NCBI GenBank assembly: GCA_001414485.1
Contig: LLEY01000111.1
Location: 124,001 to 188,000, forward strand
Reading direction: 5' to 3'
Source: Calycina herbarum
Lineage: Eukaryota; Ascomycota; Leotiomycetes; Helotiales; Pezizellaceae
DNA length: 64,000 nucleotides
Below the pieces are notes generated by a model. It did no database searches, was not told the DNA's origin, and saw only the letters and a list, made by a program, of their open reading frames with translations. The number at the start of each line of letters is the position of its first letter. Position 1 is the stretch's first letter. A program made the translations under genes and the position numbers. This document shows, piece by piece, positions 10,983 to 22,974 of this stretch.

Positions 10983-13533
10983 ACTAGGTAAAAATGAATT
11001 GGTGTTAGGATGAAGGGCTATATTTTGGGCGTGGCCTAAGCTGGAGAGGAAAGGAGATGTGGGTGACTTCTATGGGGAATGTTTCTTTGGGAGGCGGAGT
11101 AGTAAAGGGAGGATCAGGGTAGAGACAGAGACTCATCAATAAGACTGGCCAGTGGAGCGAACTTACTACCCAATAATTGGTCTTTATGGGCCTAGTTTTT
11201 TCTTCCCAAATCCTTGTGACTTTAATTTTTCTCGCTTCAGCTATAACTCCACAGTCGTATTAAGTTTTGAAATGTATGCTATTCTGTTCCCACCTGAAAA
11301 AGAATGGGAAGCTGTTACAAGAAAGCGCACGTAAGAGACTTAGTCATTGATTAGCGCAAGAGAGCCTAGTTGCTCCATATATTTATATTGCACTGGATTG
11401 TGTCAACTGCCTATGATAGAAGCTCCAGAGTATTTAGGATAATCAAAAAGGCGAGTCTCGAATGCTTAAAAACTCGTTGAAACAATAATCGAGACCATTT
11501 CATATAATCAAAATGTAGTAAGGACAATAGCCCCAATATCTTACGCTTGTCTTTCTTATTCCTCTATTTCTTCGTGGACAATTATAAATAGTATTCGAGT
11601 GTTTGGGGTAGACTATTCTGTGTAATTTGCAGTCTGCTCAGAATCTTTTTGACTTCGTATGAAACTGGTTAAACCAGTCCACACCGCAAATTCGCAATCA
11701 AACCACTTAAACACTGCCCCTTAATTTGTTAACATGCCTTCTATTGCAATACCTGCTAAGAGAGTTTCTCATTTCTTGCGAAATCACAAATCCATCAATT
11801 TAATCAACAGGGCGTCTATCGCCAAGTCGTCTCGTTGCCATCTCCCTCGAAAGAGAACTCAAATCGGTCCTCGATTATTTCGAGCAGAAGTTTCACCCAA
11901 AAAAACAACTTTTGAGAAAGCTGGAATAGTTTATAGACACATGTTTCAAGCACCGTCACCAGATGTTACAGTAATTATGACTGCAACTCTAAAACATGCA
12001 TTTCCCTGAAACAATTGGTCTGACATTTTCGAACGCCTGGGGTAAACTAAACTCAATTGTCCTAGTTGTTTAAGATAACTGATTTTATTTTGCAAGAAGT
12101 TCTTGTGATATGCGACAACTGTGCTACTCGTGGTTAATTACACATTCCTGCGCCCTTAGTAGGGAGGGCAGTTAGAAGTTTCGACGGTTTGTCCGTTTAT
12201 CAATTTTTGTTTTTAATACAAATACCGTAGTCCTGAGTCTCTTCTGTATATTGGACTCAACACAGTTTGAAAGATATCCCTTCTAAGTTCCATCTCATAG
12301 TCGAAATTATGTTGAAAATGCTCTATTTTTAGCGAGGGAGGAAGGAGGAGCATTCTACCTTTTCCCGTCAGCGGTCTAGGACCAGTCACAGTACTTGACA
12401 TATATATCTTACGTTACTTCAAAACTTTACTTGGATCAATTGAAACCTGGACAAGAGCTGGATTTTGAGGCAATTTTCGGTTAACTAAACTCACGACGTT
12501 TGTTTTATGTCAACAGTTCGACATTTCAGGCAACAACAATGGAGCTGACGCGTACTGCGATGTACGTTAATGATTGTATATTAAACTTGAAGCTGTCTTC
12601 ATATTCCATCGAATGATGTTTCCAAAGCTGATCGAGGATAACATGACTGAACATACAAGTCACACAGCGGAGAGAGCCGCAAGCCACGATGTATCAAACA
12701 AAGCCACTGTGAGTATCTGCGTGATGAGCTTTGCAGTCGCTTTGAATTAGGATATAATAAATGTGTCGCTAACAACACAGCATACTCACCCCGACCACCC
12801 AAGCCAACCCCTCCTAAATACCTCGCTACCACCGACGAGTTACGACAGCATAGATACCCCTCGCAACAAGCACCTCCGACGAAGTTCAAGAGAAGACGTA
12901 GAACTTGTATAGTCGAACTGCGGAACCCTTTTCTGCTATCTCATCTGCATTTTTGTGTTTCTTCTTGTTTTGCCTTTTGGCTAGTATCTCTATGCATATT
13001 TGACGACGACGTGGCCTTTTACGTGTCCAAATTGGCCCTATTGTGTCCATCGCTAGTCGATGATTCGGGGCGAGTGTAGTGTACGGAAAGAATGGTATAG
13101 AAGCGTTAAGTTGACATTATATTTAGACACATATATAAGAAATTCAGTCATTTCTTTCTGTGACCAAAGGTGTACGAAAAGGAGAACGATAATCGGGTGT
13201 CTTACACACCAGATTCGCAAGGAAGTAAATTCAAAGCTTTCTGACCATAAATTGACTTCTTCACGACTTAAACATGACTTACTTTATCATCATGTTATTT
13301 CTCGTGTGATGTTTACCAGCCCCGTGGCAGTGCTGGTTGCGGGGTAACATGTGGGCACCCCATGACGAGTTACCCGACAGGGTTGAGCTCAAGTCCCTAC
13401 TTCAGCTTGGAACCTTGAAGGGTAAATAAAGCAACCACCATAAAACTCTCCAACCTACCAAACCCACCTCTCCATCCTACACCCTCAGAACCTCAAACCA
13501 AGAACACAAACAAAACCCCAAAATAAAGCATTC
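10983..13533. other. Intergenic region, one weak small ORF and a hairpin
   Basis: About 2.5 kb without a supported gene. The only ATG-started frame of note is 11734-12009 (91 codons, basic, no motif), which I consider chance or at best a small unknown gene. A stable hairpin lies at 13342-13375 near the RPEL gene. Confidence 0.5.
13342..13375. repeat. Nested hairpin 160 bp upstream of the RPEL gene
   Basis: GGGTAAC (13342-13348) pairs with GTTACCC (13369-13375). Inside it ATG (13349-13351) pairs with CAT (13361-13363), and GG (13353-13354) with CC (13358-13359), around a small loop. It may be a 5'-UTR structure, a binding site or a repeat remnant. Confidence 0.5.
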
Positions 13534-14287
13534 ATGGCAGAATCACCGGACCGCTCGACCTCTATCGATGAGAGTTCCATCTCCCCCCTCAAGGACCCCC
13601 ATCACATCAGACAAAACTCCCTCGAGAAGAAACTCGCCCAAAGACCTGACCCGAAAGAGTTGAAGGATAGACATATTTTGTTGGATATCAATGCTGCTCC
13701 GTTAGTCCCTTTCTTCTCTCTATTGCCCTCCTTGCGCCCTTGTTCGAGCATTAGAACCCCGCCCTGTCTACAACTTGGCTCTTGAAAGAGCTCTGGTTAT
13801 GGACTCGAGGAGGAAGAATATATGCTAACAAACCGCAGAGCCCTCCAAGCAGCAGCCCTAGAACTCGAGCGCCAACGCGCAACCGATTCCCTAAAGCGAG
13901 GTCTAGAACACCGTCCCGAGAGAGAAGATCTCATTGAACGTACGTTTTTTCCTTTCCCTTCCCCAACTATTATCCCAAGACCCTTCAATTCCATTTCCCT
14001 TTCCCTACCCTACAAAATTAACAAAACCTCAAGGCAACATCCTCCCCTCCTCAACCGCAGCCCCCTCCCTCCTCGGTCCCCAACGCGAACTCGAGAAACA
14101 AATGAAAGTAGACACCCTAAACGAGAAGATTTCGCACCGTCCTAACCCCTCCGACCTCGTAAAAGAGGGAATCCTACAAGAAGATCCGACGAGTCCAGTG
14201 AAGGAGAAGGGCGAAGAGAGCGAGGCGGATAAGTTGTATAAGGAGAGAATGGAGGAGGAGTATGCTAAGAGAGAGGGAGGTGCTTAG
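13534..14287 (+). CDS. RPEL-repeat protein
   Basis: Exons 13534-13700, 13839-13939 and 14034-14287 give 173 residues. Both introns have good signals (second donor GTACGT; branch GCTAAC before the first acceptor). Three RPEL motifs are visible, one per exon: AQRPDPKELKDRHIL, EHRPEREDLIERNIL and SHRPNPSDLVKEGIL, each preceded by a Leu-rich helix. In animal MRTF and Phactr proteins RPEL motifs bind monomeric actin; an actin-binding role here is family inference, as fungal members are little studied. The C-terminal 50 residues are highly charged. The motif-per-exon layout suggests the gene grew by duplication. It converges with the pol kappa gene downstream. Confidence 0.9.
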
Positions 14288-14874
14288 ATGATGCTTAGGT
14301 TTACGAAGAAAGTGCACGGGTGTGTTATGAAAATTTGGTGTGATTTGGGAGGGCAAAATTGCACGGCAAGGGATTTGATCTGCGCTGGGCTGGAGTATGG
14401 ATTTTGAAATGACTGGCTAGCTGGCTCTTTCTCCTCTCTGTTTTTTTCTTAGGGGTGGTGGCTGTCTGAGGGAAATGAAATGGGATTTGAGGATTGTGAT
14501 GGGAGGCGGGATGAATGATACCTTGCTTTTTATACCTACAAGTTTGGGAACGATAACTGCTTTCCGGAGAATGCAAGATACCTAAATGACCTCTTGATTT
14601 TCATGTGTCTACAGCCTCAAGTAGCAATTGGCAGTATCTTTTACGTGTGGGATGAAAGTGTGGAGTGAAGTTTGGAGGATGTAAGTAGTGCCGTATGTGA
14701 CCAACTCCAAATATTCAGGTATTGAGAAAATATTCTGTCTACTCCAAGAGGCTATACCTCAATGATTTCACTAAACGCCTTGCCCAATGTCCTGAATCCC
14801 ATTTGGTTCGTTAATCGCTATGCCAATCCAGTGATGCAACAAAGTCATTCTTCATTATCACCCCAACATCCTCA
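14288..14874. other. Convergent 3' region between RPEL and pol kappa genes
   Basis: This spacer of about 590 bp must contain both 3' UTRs. Nothing else is recognised. Confidence 0.6.
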
Positions 14875-16846
14875 TTACCCAAAACATAGACGCCTCTGTT
14901 TAGGATCCCCCGCTTTCCCAGATTTATCCTTCCTTTCATTGCCCCTCTTCTTATTACCAGGCGTCGCCTCTCTCACCACCTCCCTCATCTTATCATGATC
15001 AGCACCCTCCTGCACCACATCCCGAATAGTCTGTCTCGAAAGACATAAATCAATATGTTCATTAAAAGCCCTCTCATTCTTTGCCTGGGGCCTACTACAA
15101 ATTGGACAATCCCACCATTCCTCCTCGATGCTCTCTTCCCCCTTCTCTTTCTGTTTTTTAGGTGTAGGATTAGGAAGGATTTCTTTCCCATGATGACGCC
15201 TTTTATCGATTTCCTGACTAAGAGATTCGAGTTCCTGGTATTCGTCTTCTCGTTCTTGACGTTCTGCGTCTTCGAAGAGGAGTTCGTCGGGCATTTTTTG
15301 CCATTGTTCTTCCTCCTCCTCTGTGGTATTCGATAAAAGTTCTGCTTTTCGCTTCGGTGGTGGGGAGTTTGGTTCTCCTGTTTCTGAAGACTCAGTTGTT
15401 GTACGTTTTTTGAAGCCGAAGAATGCCATGGTATCTGGTTTCTTCGTACTAACAAGATGCGTGCATCTCAATCCCAAAAGTCTTAATTTCATGCCAGGGA
15501 ATTCAAGTTCGAGTTTTGAGAGCATAGGGAGGGCGAATTTGTAGAGGTCATCGGCTAGGTAGACGGCTTTCGGAGGGATGGTTTGGCGAGTGAAAACTTC
15601 ATAGGTGTGGAGTTTGACCTTTAGACAGAGGGTTCGGCCTTTGAATTGTGTTCTAACCATGTCCTTCTCTAATTCTTCGGCTGTGGCTCGGAGTTTCTCT
15701 CGAAGTTGAGCTGGGTCACTCATATCCCCAAAAGTACTTTCTGTCCCGACGCTCTTTCGTTCGTATTCTTCGGCTGGCTGGACTGAGGTTCGTCCAAGTC
15801 CGAGGTAGCATTGCATTAAGAAGGCGAATGCTTTCTCGCCGAAGAGTTTTGAGAGGAATTGGCGGTATGTATAGATATCTCCGCACGTTTTGACACCGAT
15901 GGCATCTAGTTCTCGTTCGAAAACTCGTCCTATTCCGTTGACCTTTCGGGTGGGAAGCTCGCGCATAAATGCCATAATAGCAGGCCTCTCACTCGGAAGA
16001 ATGAATTGTCCATTCGGTTTATTCAAATTCGAACATATCTTGGCCAGCTTCGCATTAGCAGCGATCCCAGCAGAAACCGTAATTTTCGTCTTCTCATGAA
16101 CCTCCCTTCTCAATTGCTCAACACACTCTTCCGGAGAAATATCATTCTTCTGACAATATTCCGTAATATTCAAGTACGCCTCATCAATACTCGCACTCTC
16201 AAACCTCGGATCATAATCCACAATTATCTCCCTAACCTCCTGCGCCTTCGACGTATATTTATCGAAATTCAGCGGTATTTGAATCAACTGCGGACACAAC
16301 TTCTTTGCCACAAACCCCGCCATCCCACTTCGACATCCAAATTTCCTGGCATGGTAGTTGCAGGTTGTGAGAACTCCTTTGCCGACTGAAAATGCTAGAT
16401 CCTTTAACTCCGGACGATCCAGCTCTTCGACTGCAGCGTAGAAGGCATCGCAATCGATGTGGACTATTGTTTGGGAGAGGTCGCGGATGAGCTCGAGTTC
16501 GGCGATGAGGTCGTCCGCTTTTCTGCGATCGCTTGCGAGGTCTAACTTTTCGAGTTGTTTCTTTTTAGAGAGGATTCGTTCGATTTTTTGAGTGAGATTC
16601 TTATCTCGGGCTTCTTCGTTTTGGAAGTATTTTGAGCCCTTTGAGGCGTTGTAGATGATTTCGGAAACCTATGGGTATTAGTATAGCTTGAAAGGGGCAT
16701 TGAAATGGCATACATACCTTCTGCTGATCTACATTGTCTTGACCGGACTTTGTCAATGAGGGCCCTAGCAGGGAATACTTCAAGGTGCCATGCTCGTTCA
16801 CCACCTTTTCTTCTTCTGAAGGTGGAGGCGGAGGTGGCGAGGTCAT
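14875..16846 (-). CDS. DNA polymerase kappa (Y-family translesion polymerase)
   Basis: Exons 16846-16718 and 16668-14875 give 640 residues; the 49-bp intron (GTATGT...CATAG) joins QDNVDQQK to VSEIIYNASKGSKYF. The catalytic core is intact: motif I HIDCDAFYAAVE (D115, D117 region), GVLTTCNYHARKFGCRSGMAG, and SIDEAYLNI with the acidic pair D205-E206. The little-finger region follows (to about residue 470). A Rad18-type ubiquitin-binding zinc finger CPICS...HIDLC lies at 564-588, and the protein ends in QRRLCFG, resembling a shortened PCNA-binding peptide. Pol kappa bypasses minor-groove and oxidised lesions in the nucleus. The ATG at residue 159 begins a longer uninterrupted frame but would delete motif I, so the upstream start is right. 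It is divergent from MEF1. Confidence 0.95.
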
Positions 16847-17097
16847 GTCGAAGGGTCCCGGAATCGATTCATCAGTGATCGCAAGTTATGAAAAAGCAGA
16901 CTCTACATGTAGACAGGATTTATGAGGGCGGGCGCATCGTTGTGTTCAAGAATTACGGACGTAGGTTGACGTGAATTCAGTATCGCGAAAGCACGTGGTG
17001 AAGGAAGAACATTGACAGGGATCAGCCAAATCGCATAGGGAAAAAAGTTGAGGGTCGTATCATTACGCTGTACACGACTTCAATCAACAACCAAAGG
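16847..17097. promoter_or_regulatory. Bidirectional promoter of pol kappa and MEF1
   Basis: Only 251 bp separate the two divergent start codons, so both 5' UTRs and promoters share this stretch. It contains a 12-bp perfect palindrome TCTACATGTAGA at 16902-16913 and an E-box type CACGTG at 16992-16997. Which factor binds is not known. Confidence 0.6.
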
Positions 17098-19746
17098 ATG
17101 TACAGAACTGTCAGAGCTGTTGCTTCAGCAGAGGCGTCATTTGGCTGTCTACGAAGTGCTGGAAGACCTCGATTTTTGTGCATAAATGCATCGAATCGGG
17201 CTCTGGGTGCTGGTGTCACATTAGGGGCGAGAGGAAAGGGGGCTCAGAGATTCTTCTCCGAGACGAGATGTATACGTGCTGGTGCTGCAGAAGCTGTGTG
17301 AGTTTTCTTCTTTATTTTCTGATCACTGCCAGTTGGAATTGGAAGCTATGATGGGCATTTCTACAACACCAATGCATCCGGCGCATTGAACGACTTTCTT
17401 CGAGAGAACATAGACTAACATTATTTGCCCCCAGTCTTAAACAAGCAGCCTCTTCTCCGTCCTCCCTCACTCAACAAGCAATTATACAAGGTCTGGACAA
17501 GGTGGAAAGGGGGAGGTTAGACAAGATTAGGAACATCGGTATTGCAGTAAATAACATGCGGGATTGTGATGAAGGATACAGGCTCACACATTTATTCTAG
17601 GCGCATATCGACAGTGGAAAGACAACTGCGACCGAACGAGTTCTATTCTACACCGGCCGAATCAATGCGATCCACGAAGTTAGAGGACGAGATGCTGTTG
17701 GTGCAAAGATGGACTCCATGGAGTTGGAAAGAGAAAAGGGAATCACAATTCAATCTGCCGCCACTTTCTGCGACTGGAAAAAGGTTGAGAATGGAAAGGA
17801 GGAAAAATACCATATTAATTTGATCGATACACCAGGACATATTGATTTCACCATCGAGGTTGAGAGAGCTCTGCGAGTCTTGGATGGAGCTGTCATGATT
17901 CTCTGCGCAGTTAGTGGAGTTCAGAGTCAGACCATCACAGTAGACAGACAGATGCGAAGATACAACATTCCTCGAATTAGTTTTGTGAATAAGATGGACA
18001 GAATGGGTGCCAACCCTTTCAAGGCAGTCGACCAAATCAACCAGAAACTCCGAATTCCAGCTGCAGCTTTACAGGTTCCAATCGGTTCGGAGGATACTTT
18101 CAATGGTGTAGTTGACTTGATTGAGATGCAAGCAATCTATAATGACGGACCCCGAGGAGAGACCATCAGGAAAACGAACGAAATTCCACCAGAACTCAAG
18201 GATTTGGTTGATGAAAGAAGATCAATGCTGATTGAAACATTGGCCGATGTTGATGATGAGATTGCTGAGATCTTCTTGGATGAGAAGATTCCAACCCCAT
18301 TACAAATGAAGGCGGCCATCCGAAGAGCCACCATTGCTCTCAAGTTTACTCCAGTATTGATGGGAAGTGCTTTGGCAGATAAATCTGTTCAGCCTATGCT
18401 CGACGCCGTTTGCGACTATCTACCAAATCCCGCTGAAGTCGAAAATTTGGCTTTGGACAAGGTCAAGGATGAAAAGCCAGTCAAACTCGTTTCATATAAC
18501 TCCCTTCCATTTGTTGGCTTGGCTTTCAAGCTCGAAGAGAGTAACTATGGGCAATTGACTTATATCCGAGTTTACCAGGGTTCCATGAGAAAGGGAATGA
18601 ACGTTTTCAACGCCAGGAACGACAAGAAAGTCAAAATTCCTCGAATTGTGCGAATGCACTCCAATGAAATGGAGGAAGTCCCAGAGATTGGAGCCGGAGA
18701 AATCTGTGCTGTGTTTGGTGTTGACTGTGCATCAGGAGATACCTTTACAGATGGAACTCTTCCATATTCAATGAGTTCCATGTTCGTTCCTGATCCTGTT
18801 ATCTCCTTGTCAATCAAGCCAAAGACGAGCAAAGATGGTTCGAACTTCAGTAAAGCCATGGCTCGTTTCCAAAGAGAGGATCCTACGTTCAGAGTCCATG
18901 TCGACACCGAGTCTCAAGAGACAATTATCTCAGGAATGGGAGAACTTCATCTTGATATTTACGTTGAACGTATGAGACGAGAGTACAAGGTAGAAGTCGA
19001 GACTGGTAAACCCCAAGTTGCCTATCGAGAAACCATCACTCAAGGAGTCAAATTCGATCACACCCTCAAGAAACAAACCGGAGGAGCTGGTGATTTCGCC
19101 CGTGTGGTTGGATACATGGAGCCAATCGAACCAGGACCAAACGGCTACGGCATCTCCAAATTCCGCGAAGAAGTAACCGGTGGATCCATTTCCGAAAAAT
19201 ATCTCTTCGCCTGCGAAAAAGGCTTCATGGCCTCCTGCGAAAAAGGCCCCCTCATCGGCCACCCCGTCCTGGGTACGACAATGGTCGTCAACGACGGCGC
19301 AACCCACATGACCGATTCCTCCGAAATGGCCTTCAAAAACGCAACGCAACAAGCCTTCCGCAAGGCCTTCAAAGAATGCAAACCGCAAGTCCTGGAACCC
19401 CTCATGAAAACCACCATCACGGCCCCCAATGAGTTCCAGGGGAATATTGTGGGCTTGCTGAATAAGAGGAATGCGATTATCAATGATACGGAAATTGGAC
19501 CGGAGGATTTCACGCTGATTGCGGATTGTAGTTTGAATGCTATGTTTGGGTTTAGTTCGCAGTTGAGGGCGGCGACGCAGGGGAAGGGGGAGTTTGGGAT
19601 GGAGTTTAGTCATTATAGTCCTGCGCCTGGTCAATTGCAGTAAGTCTCCTATTTGTGAGGAGGATATGAGAGATGCTAACATATGTTTTAGGAAGGAATT
19701 GATTGCGGCTCATGATAAGGCGCAGGCGGATAGACATAAGAAGTGA
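17098..19746 (+). CDS. MEF1: Mitochondrial elongation factor G
   Basis: Exons 17098-17297, 17435-17546, 17601-19639 and 19692-19746 give 801 residues, the usual fungal length. The N-terminus is rich in Arg/Ala and nearly free of acids, as expected of a mitochondrial targeting sequence. GTPase motifs are complete: AHIDSGKT (105-112, assembled across the second intron), DTPGHID from 180 and NKMD from 234; the EF-G domains III-V follow, ending in a KKK-like basic tail from the short last exon. The protein moves tRNA and mRNA through the mitochondrial ribosome after peptide-bond formation. Introns are 137, 54 and 52 bp. It shares its promoter with pol kappa. Confidence 0.97.
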
Positions 19747-20424
19747 AACTAGAGCATCTTTACTTCATACTTGTTGTGTTCTAAGAGAAAATCCTTTTTT
19801 CTTCTAGTCTTTGTATGAAATGTTGGTCTGGTAGACAACCGAAGGGTTTGATGGAAGAGCGACTTGTAGGATCTTTGGGGGTAAAAATACAAAAGAGGCG
19901 GCGTACAATGTAAATATATTGTATCATATGATGAAAAAAGTCACTCTCCTCTTCTGGAAATGATTTCTCGGAGCATCTCGTGGCGCTGATTGTATCCTTC
20001 CCTTGGGGTTTGGGGATACTCTGTAGCATGCAACGAAATTGGACGCTGGGAACAGATCATATGAAGAAAACGCCCTCAGAATTCAATTCTTGGGGCATCT
20101 TGTGGCACTGAGTCTCTCTCTCTTCAATTCGATTTGGGGTATCACAAGTGAGTTTGGCATCCTGAAACAAAATTCGAAGGCTGGAAATGGGTATTTGTAT
20201 TCCTTTCCTAAAGAACCTCCATCTCATCCAGTCCATTCCTTATTCCCATAACGTAAAGCAAAAACGCCATTATTCCACAAACCCGGGTATCCCCATTTCA
20301 AAATGCAAAACGTCTCCTCCAGTCTTCTCACACAATGTCTCTACCGTTCCTCATCACCTGGGTATCTGCTGGGGGGTATCTGCCAACCACCTGCCATGGA
20401 TCGAGCGTGTGTGCGCGATGAAAT
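19747..20424. other. Convergent 3' spacer between MEF1 and PMP3
   Basis: No gene is recognised; it holds the two 3' UTRs. Confidence 0.6.
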
Positions 20425-20746
20425 TTAGATGGTCTTTATATTCGCTTTATCGTGTTTGCTGATGACCCACCATGCGTCTGTTGTTTTTATTAGCTGGGCT
20501 GAAGGGTAGATAGAGGGAGGGAAGGAGGACTTACGAAGAACACCTGGGATCCAACCTAGGATTGAGAGACCGATGTTGATTAAGAAGTCGGCTCCGCATC
20601 CGGTTTTGAGAAATACGGGGATGGGTGGGATGAAGATTGCTAGGAGGTAGAGGAGGACGTCTGTCTGTTTGGGGGTTTAGTATTCGAAAGTATGGGAGAG
20701 ATGGAGAGAGGGCAGGAGGAGAACGTACGGTTGATGATCCAGCCAT
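20425..20746 (-). CDS. PMP3: PMP3-type plasma-membrane proteolipid
   Basis: Exons 20746-20729 (18 nt), 20664-20535 and 20477-20425 give 66 residues; no single open frame shows it. Introns are 64 and 57 bp with donors GTACGT and GTAAGT and a branch ACTAAAC. The protein has two transmembrane segments, DVLLYLLAIFIPPIPVFL and FLINIGLSILGWIPGVL, separated by KTGCGAD, and ends WVISKHDKANIKTI; this is the UPF0057/PMP3 signature. In yeast Pmp3 affects membrane potential and salt tolerance. The final HAW is built across the second splice site, supporting the model. Confidence 0.95.
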
Positions 20747-22974
20747 TTTGTTTGGTGTTGTGTTTGGGTGTTCTGCTTGTTGGATATAGATTTCTTTGGT
20801 GTTGTAAAACTTGGTTGCGTACAAAGAGTATGAATGGTATTGTATTATATTATTCCTTTTCTGTCCTTGGGGACTCTCAAGTATTTATCTTCCCGCTGCG
20901 TGCCGCCACTTCCATCTCCCCTTCCTCATGGCAGGAACGTCATTCGTCGTCGCAATCTTCCGAGGCAAGAGTACCTGAACTATCATTAGTATCATGCTGT
21001 GTTGTTACCTCGGGATGACGTCGTTTTGTAGGGCTGTGCTCTTTCCGGGTTTGACCCGATATTTTGCTGGGGTTGGAGGGGATCAACGTTGGATTTTGAA
21101 CTGGTTTCTTTCTGGAAAGGAAAGCTTATTTTCCGGATAACACGGAGCGACGCTTGGGATTTGATTTATTTTGGAGTTGGGAAACGTGATTGGCAAACAC
21201 GGAAGTCGGAAGTCGGAAGTCGGATAAATCGGGTGCCTACTCGGTACGAGACTTGCAGGGGGAGGGGTACTCAGGTAAGAAGAAAAGTGAGCATTGCTCA
21301 TTTCTCTTTACTGGAGTTTATCTCGAATAACTACTTTTCTTATTCTTAAATCTCTGGAACAATAAACTTTCAATACGGTTCCCCAAAATTCGATACTCCT
21401 CTTACAATGGGAATTCGAACCACCGCTGGATTTGACTGAAGCTGAACATTGTCTCGAATTGTATGCATACCTCTCGTTTCGTTGTTCTATTATTAAAACA
21501 ATAAATAGTCGTGCTTTGACCTCGACAAAACAGTTGGTTTGTCCCGCCTGTCCCAATTCTTGGGGTTGTTCCTTCTTAACTTGGACCCTCGACTTCGCTT
21601 GACTAGGTACCCACCCACCTCAAGACACAGGACTCGTGGCTGCTCCTTCCTTCTCGTCTCATACTCCCACGAGATGGGAAGGTACGGCCCTGTCTACTTT
21701 ACCCCCAACCTTCCCATCCCTCGTAGTTTCTTCTTGTTGCTAAGAATTCATTTAGGATGAATTGTTTTTTAGTTGTCTGGTAGTAGTGTGACTGTGTCTA
21801 GCACGGACAGTATGAGAGGAAACTCCTTTTTACTTGTTGATGCGAGGTCCTTCTAGTTTGGGCTTCCTGTGTTGTCAAGTAGGATTTTTCTAGACTCTTT
21901 TCCGGGGCCTGTATTTTTCTTTTCTCGTAGCTCTCTCTATATACCGTTCCTTCCCTTGTAGCTTTAAAGGTATATCACATCTTCAATCCGCTGCTACCTT
22001 CCACAAGCTATCTTGTATAGAGTTAGCATCAGCATGCATTGTTTCGCGGGTAATATGTCAGCTCACTCCCCTTCCATGATTTGCGATGGAAGGGTTACTA
22101 GATCCCCGAGTCGTGCCTAAAGCTGCCTCAAATGTGTTGTCGAGGTAAGAGGGAAGGGGCGACCTCAAATCTAATCTAGTGTGGTTAACTGAAGGAAGGA
22201 ACGACCCTAACTCTGGCAAAAAGTCACGACTTCTGGGGGTGCTCAGTAATATAACCTAGACTGTGATATTTCTTAAGACTTGGATATTGGAACATTCTTC
22301 TTTTAAGTATTCTAAGGAAACTTATATGATGATATTTAGATTTAGTGCGTCGTCATCAGAGCGATCACAGACCTGATATCTAATAAATTCTATTTCCCTA
22401 GAAGTTCTAAAACAATCAAGTTAAATGAACCAACTAGACCACGTCGAAGAAAAATATAACAAATAACTAAAGTCTTTTCGTAAGTCTTGCGTTATAATTT
22501 CATTGCTCTAGTACTCTCGGATAATTCTATTTCTCAAAAGAGTATACGACGAATTATCAGGAGCAAAAGCATATACTCTCCTTGAAGGTATATCTGAAGG
22601 ACATCCAATTGATACATTTTCCCTAAAAGCGCAGGATAATTAAGTTGGTCGAATAGAGTTACTGGAATAGTTTACAACACTGAATGGGAATCGTCCGAAG
22701 TCTCTAGCAAGTCTATTGTTTCGATTCAATTACACGAACCTCTTTAAAAATCAGAAAAGCATTTGACGAAACTGCTGAAATTCAGAGATAGAAGTCACGT
22801 AATTTCACTGCTGAATATACAATTTTCATCACCATATGTTCACGTATTTCTGCTATGTACCCTTTTGTAAACTATCTACACAATCGCACTGGGTATCGTG
22901 AAACTCCATTTCATGCAGAAAAAACAAAAACGCCGGCAATGGATCCCACTCCCACAAGAACATCCCCCCCCCCC
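20747..22974. other. Intergenic region with family B repeat motifs and an AT-rich tract
   Basis: No gene is recognised. Family B terminal motifs occur at 21563-21592, 21638-21660, 22136-22165 and near 22186. From about 22230 to 22850 the DNA is AT-rich with many TA and TAA steps and no open frames, as in RIP-mutated repeats. A run of ten C is at 22969-22978, across the end of the SEA4 gene. Confidence 0.5.
21563..22165. mobile_element. Possible family B element (inverted terminal motifs)
   Basis: GGTTGTTCCTTCTTAACTT at 21563 and AGGTAAGAGGGAAGGGGCGACC ending near 22163 are imperfect inverted copies. The right arm closely matches the inverted arm at 63752-63784. The interior of about 550 bp has no open frame. 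Boundaries are uncertain because additional copies of the motif lie inside and just beyond. Confidence 0.35.

Noticed and set aside
11734..12009. 91-codon plus-strand frame starting at ATG
   Set aside because: No motif and no splice or neighbour evidence; not enough to call a gene.
15055..15544. Plus-strand frames inside the pol kappa gene
   Set aside because: They are antisense shadows of the polymerase C-terminal half.
21410..21440. GGTTCGAATTCC on the minus strand as another tRNA T-loop
   Set aside because: T-stem pairs do not form, and there is no D arm upstream.
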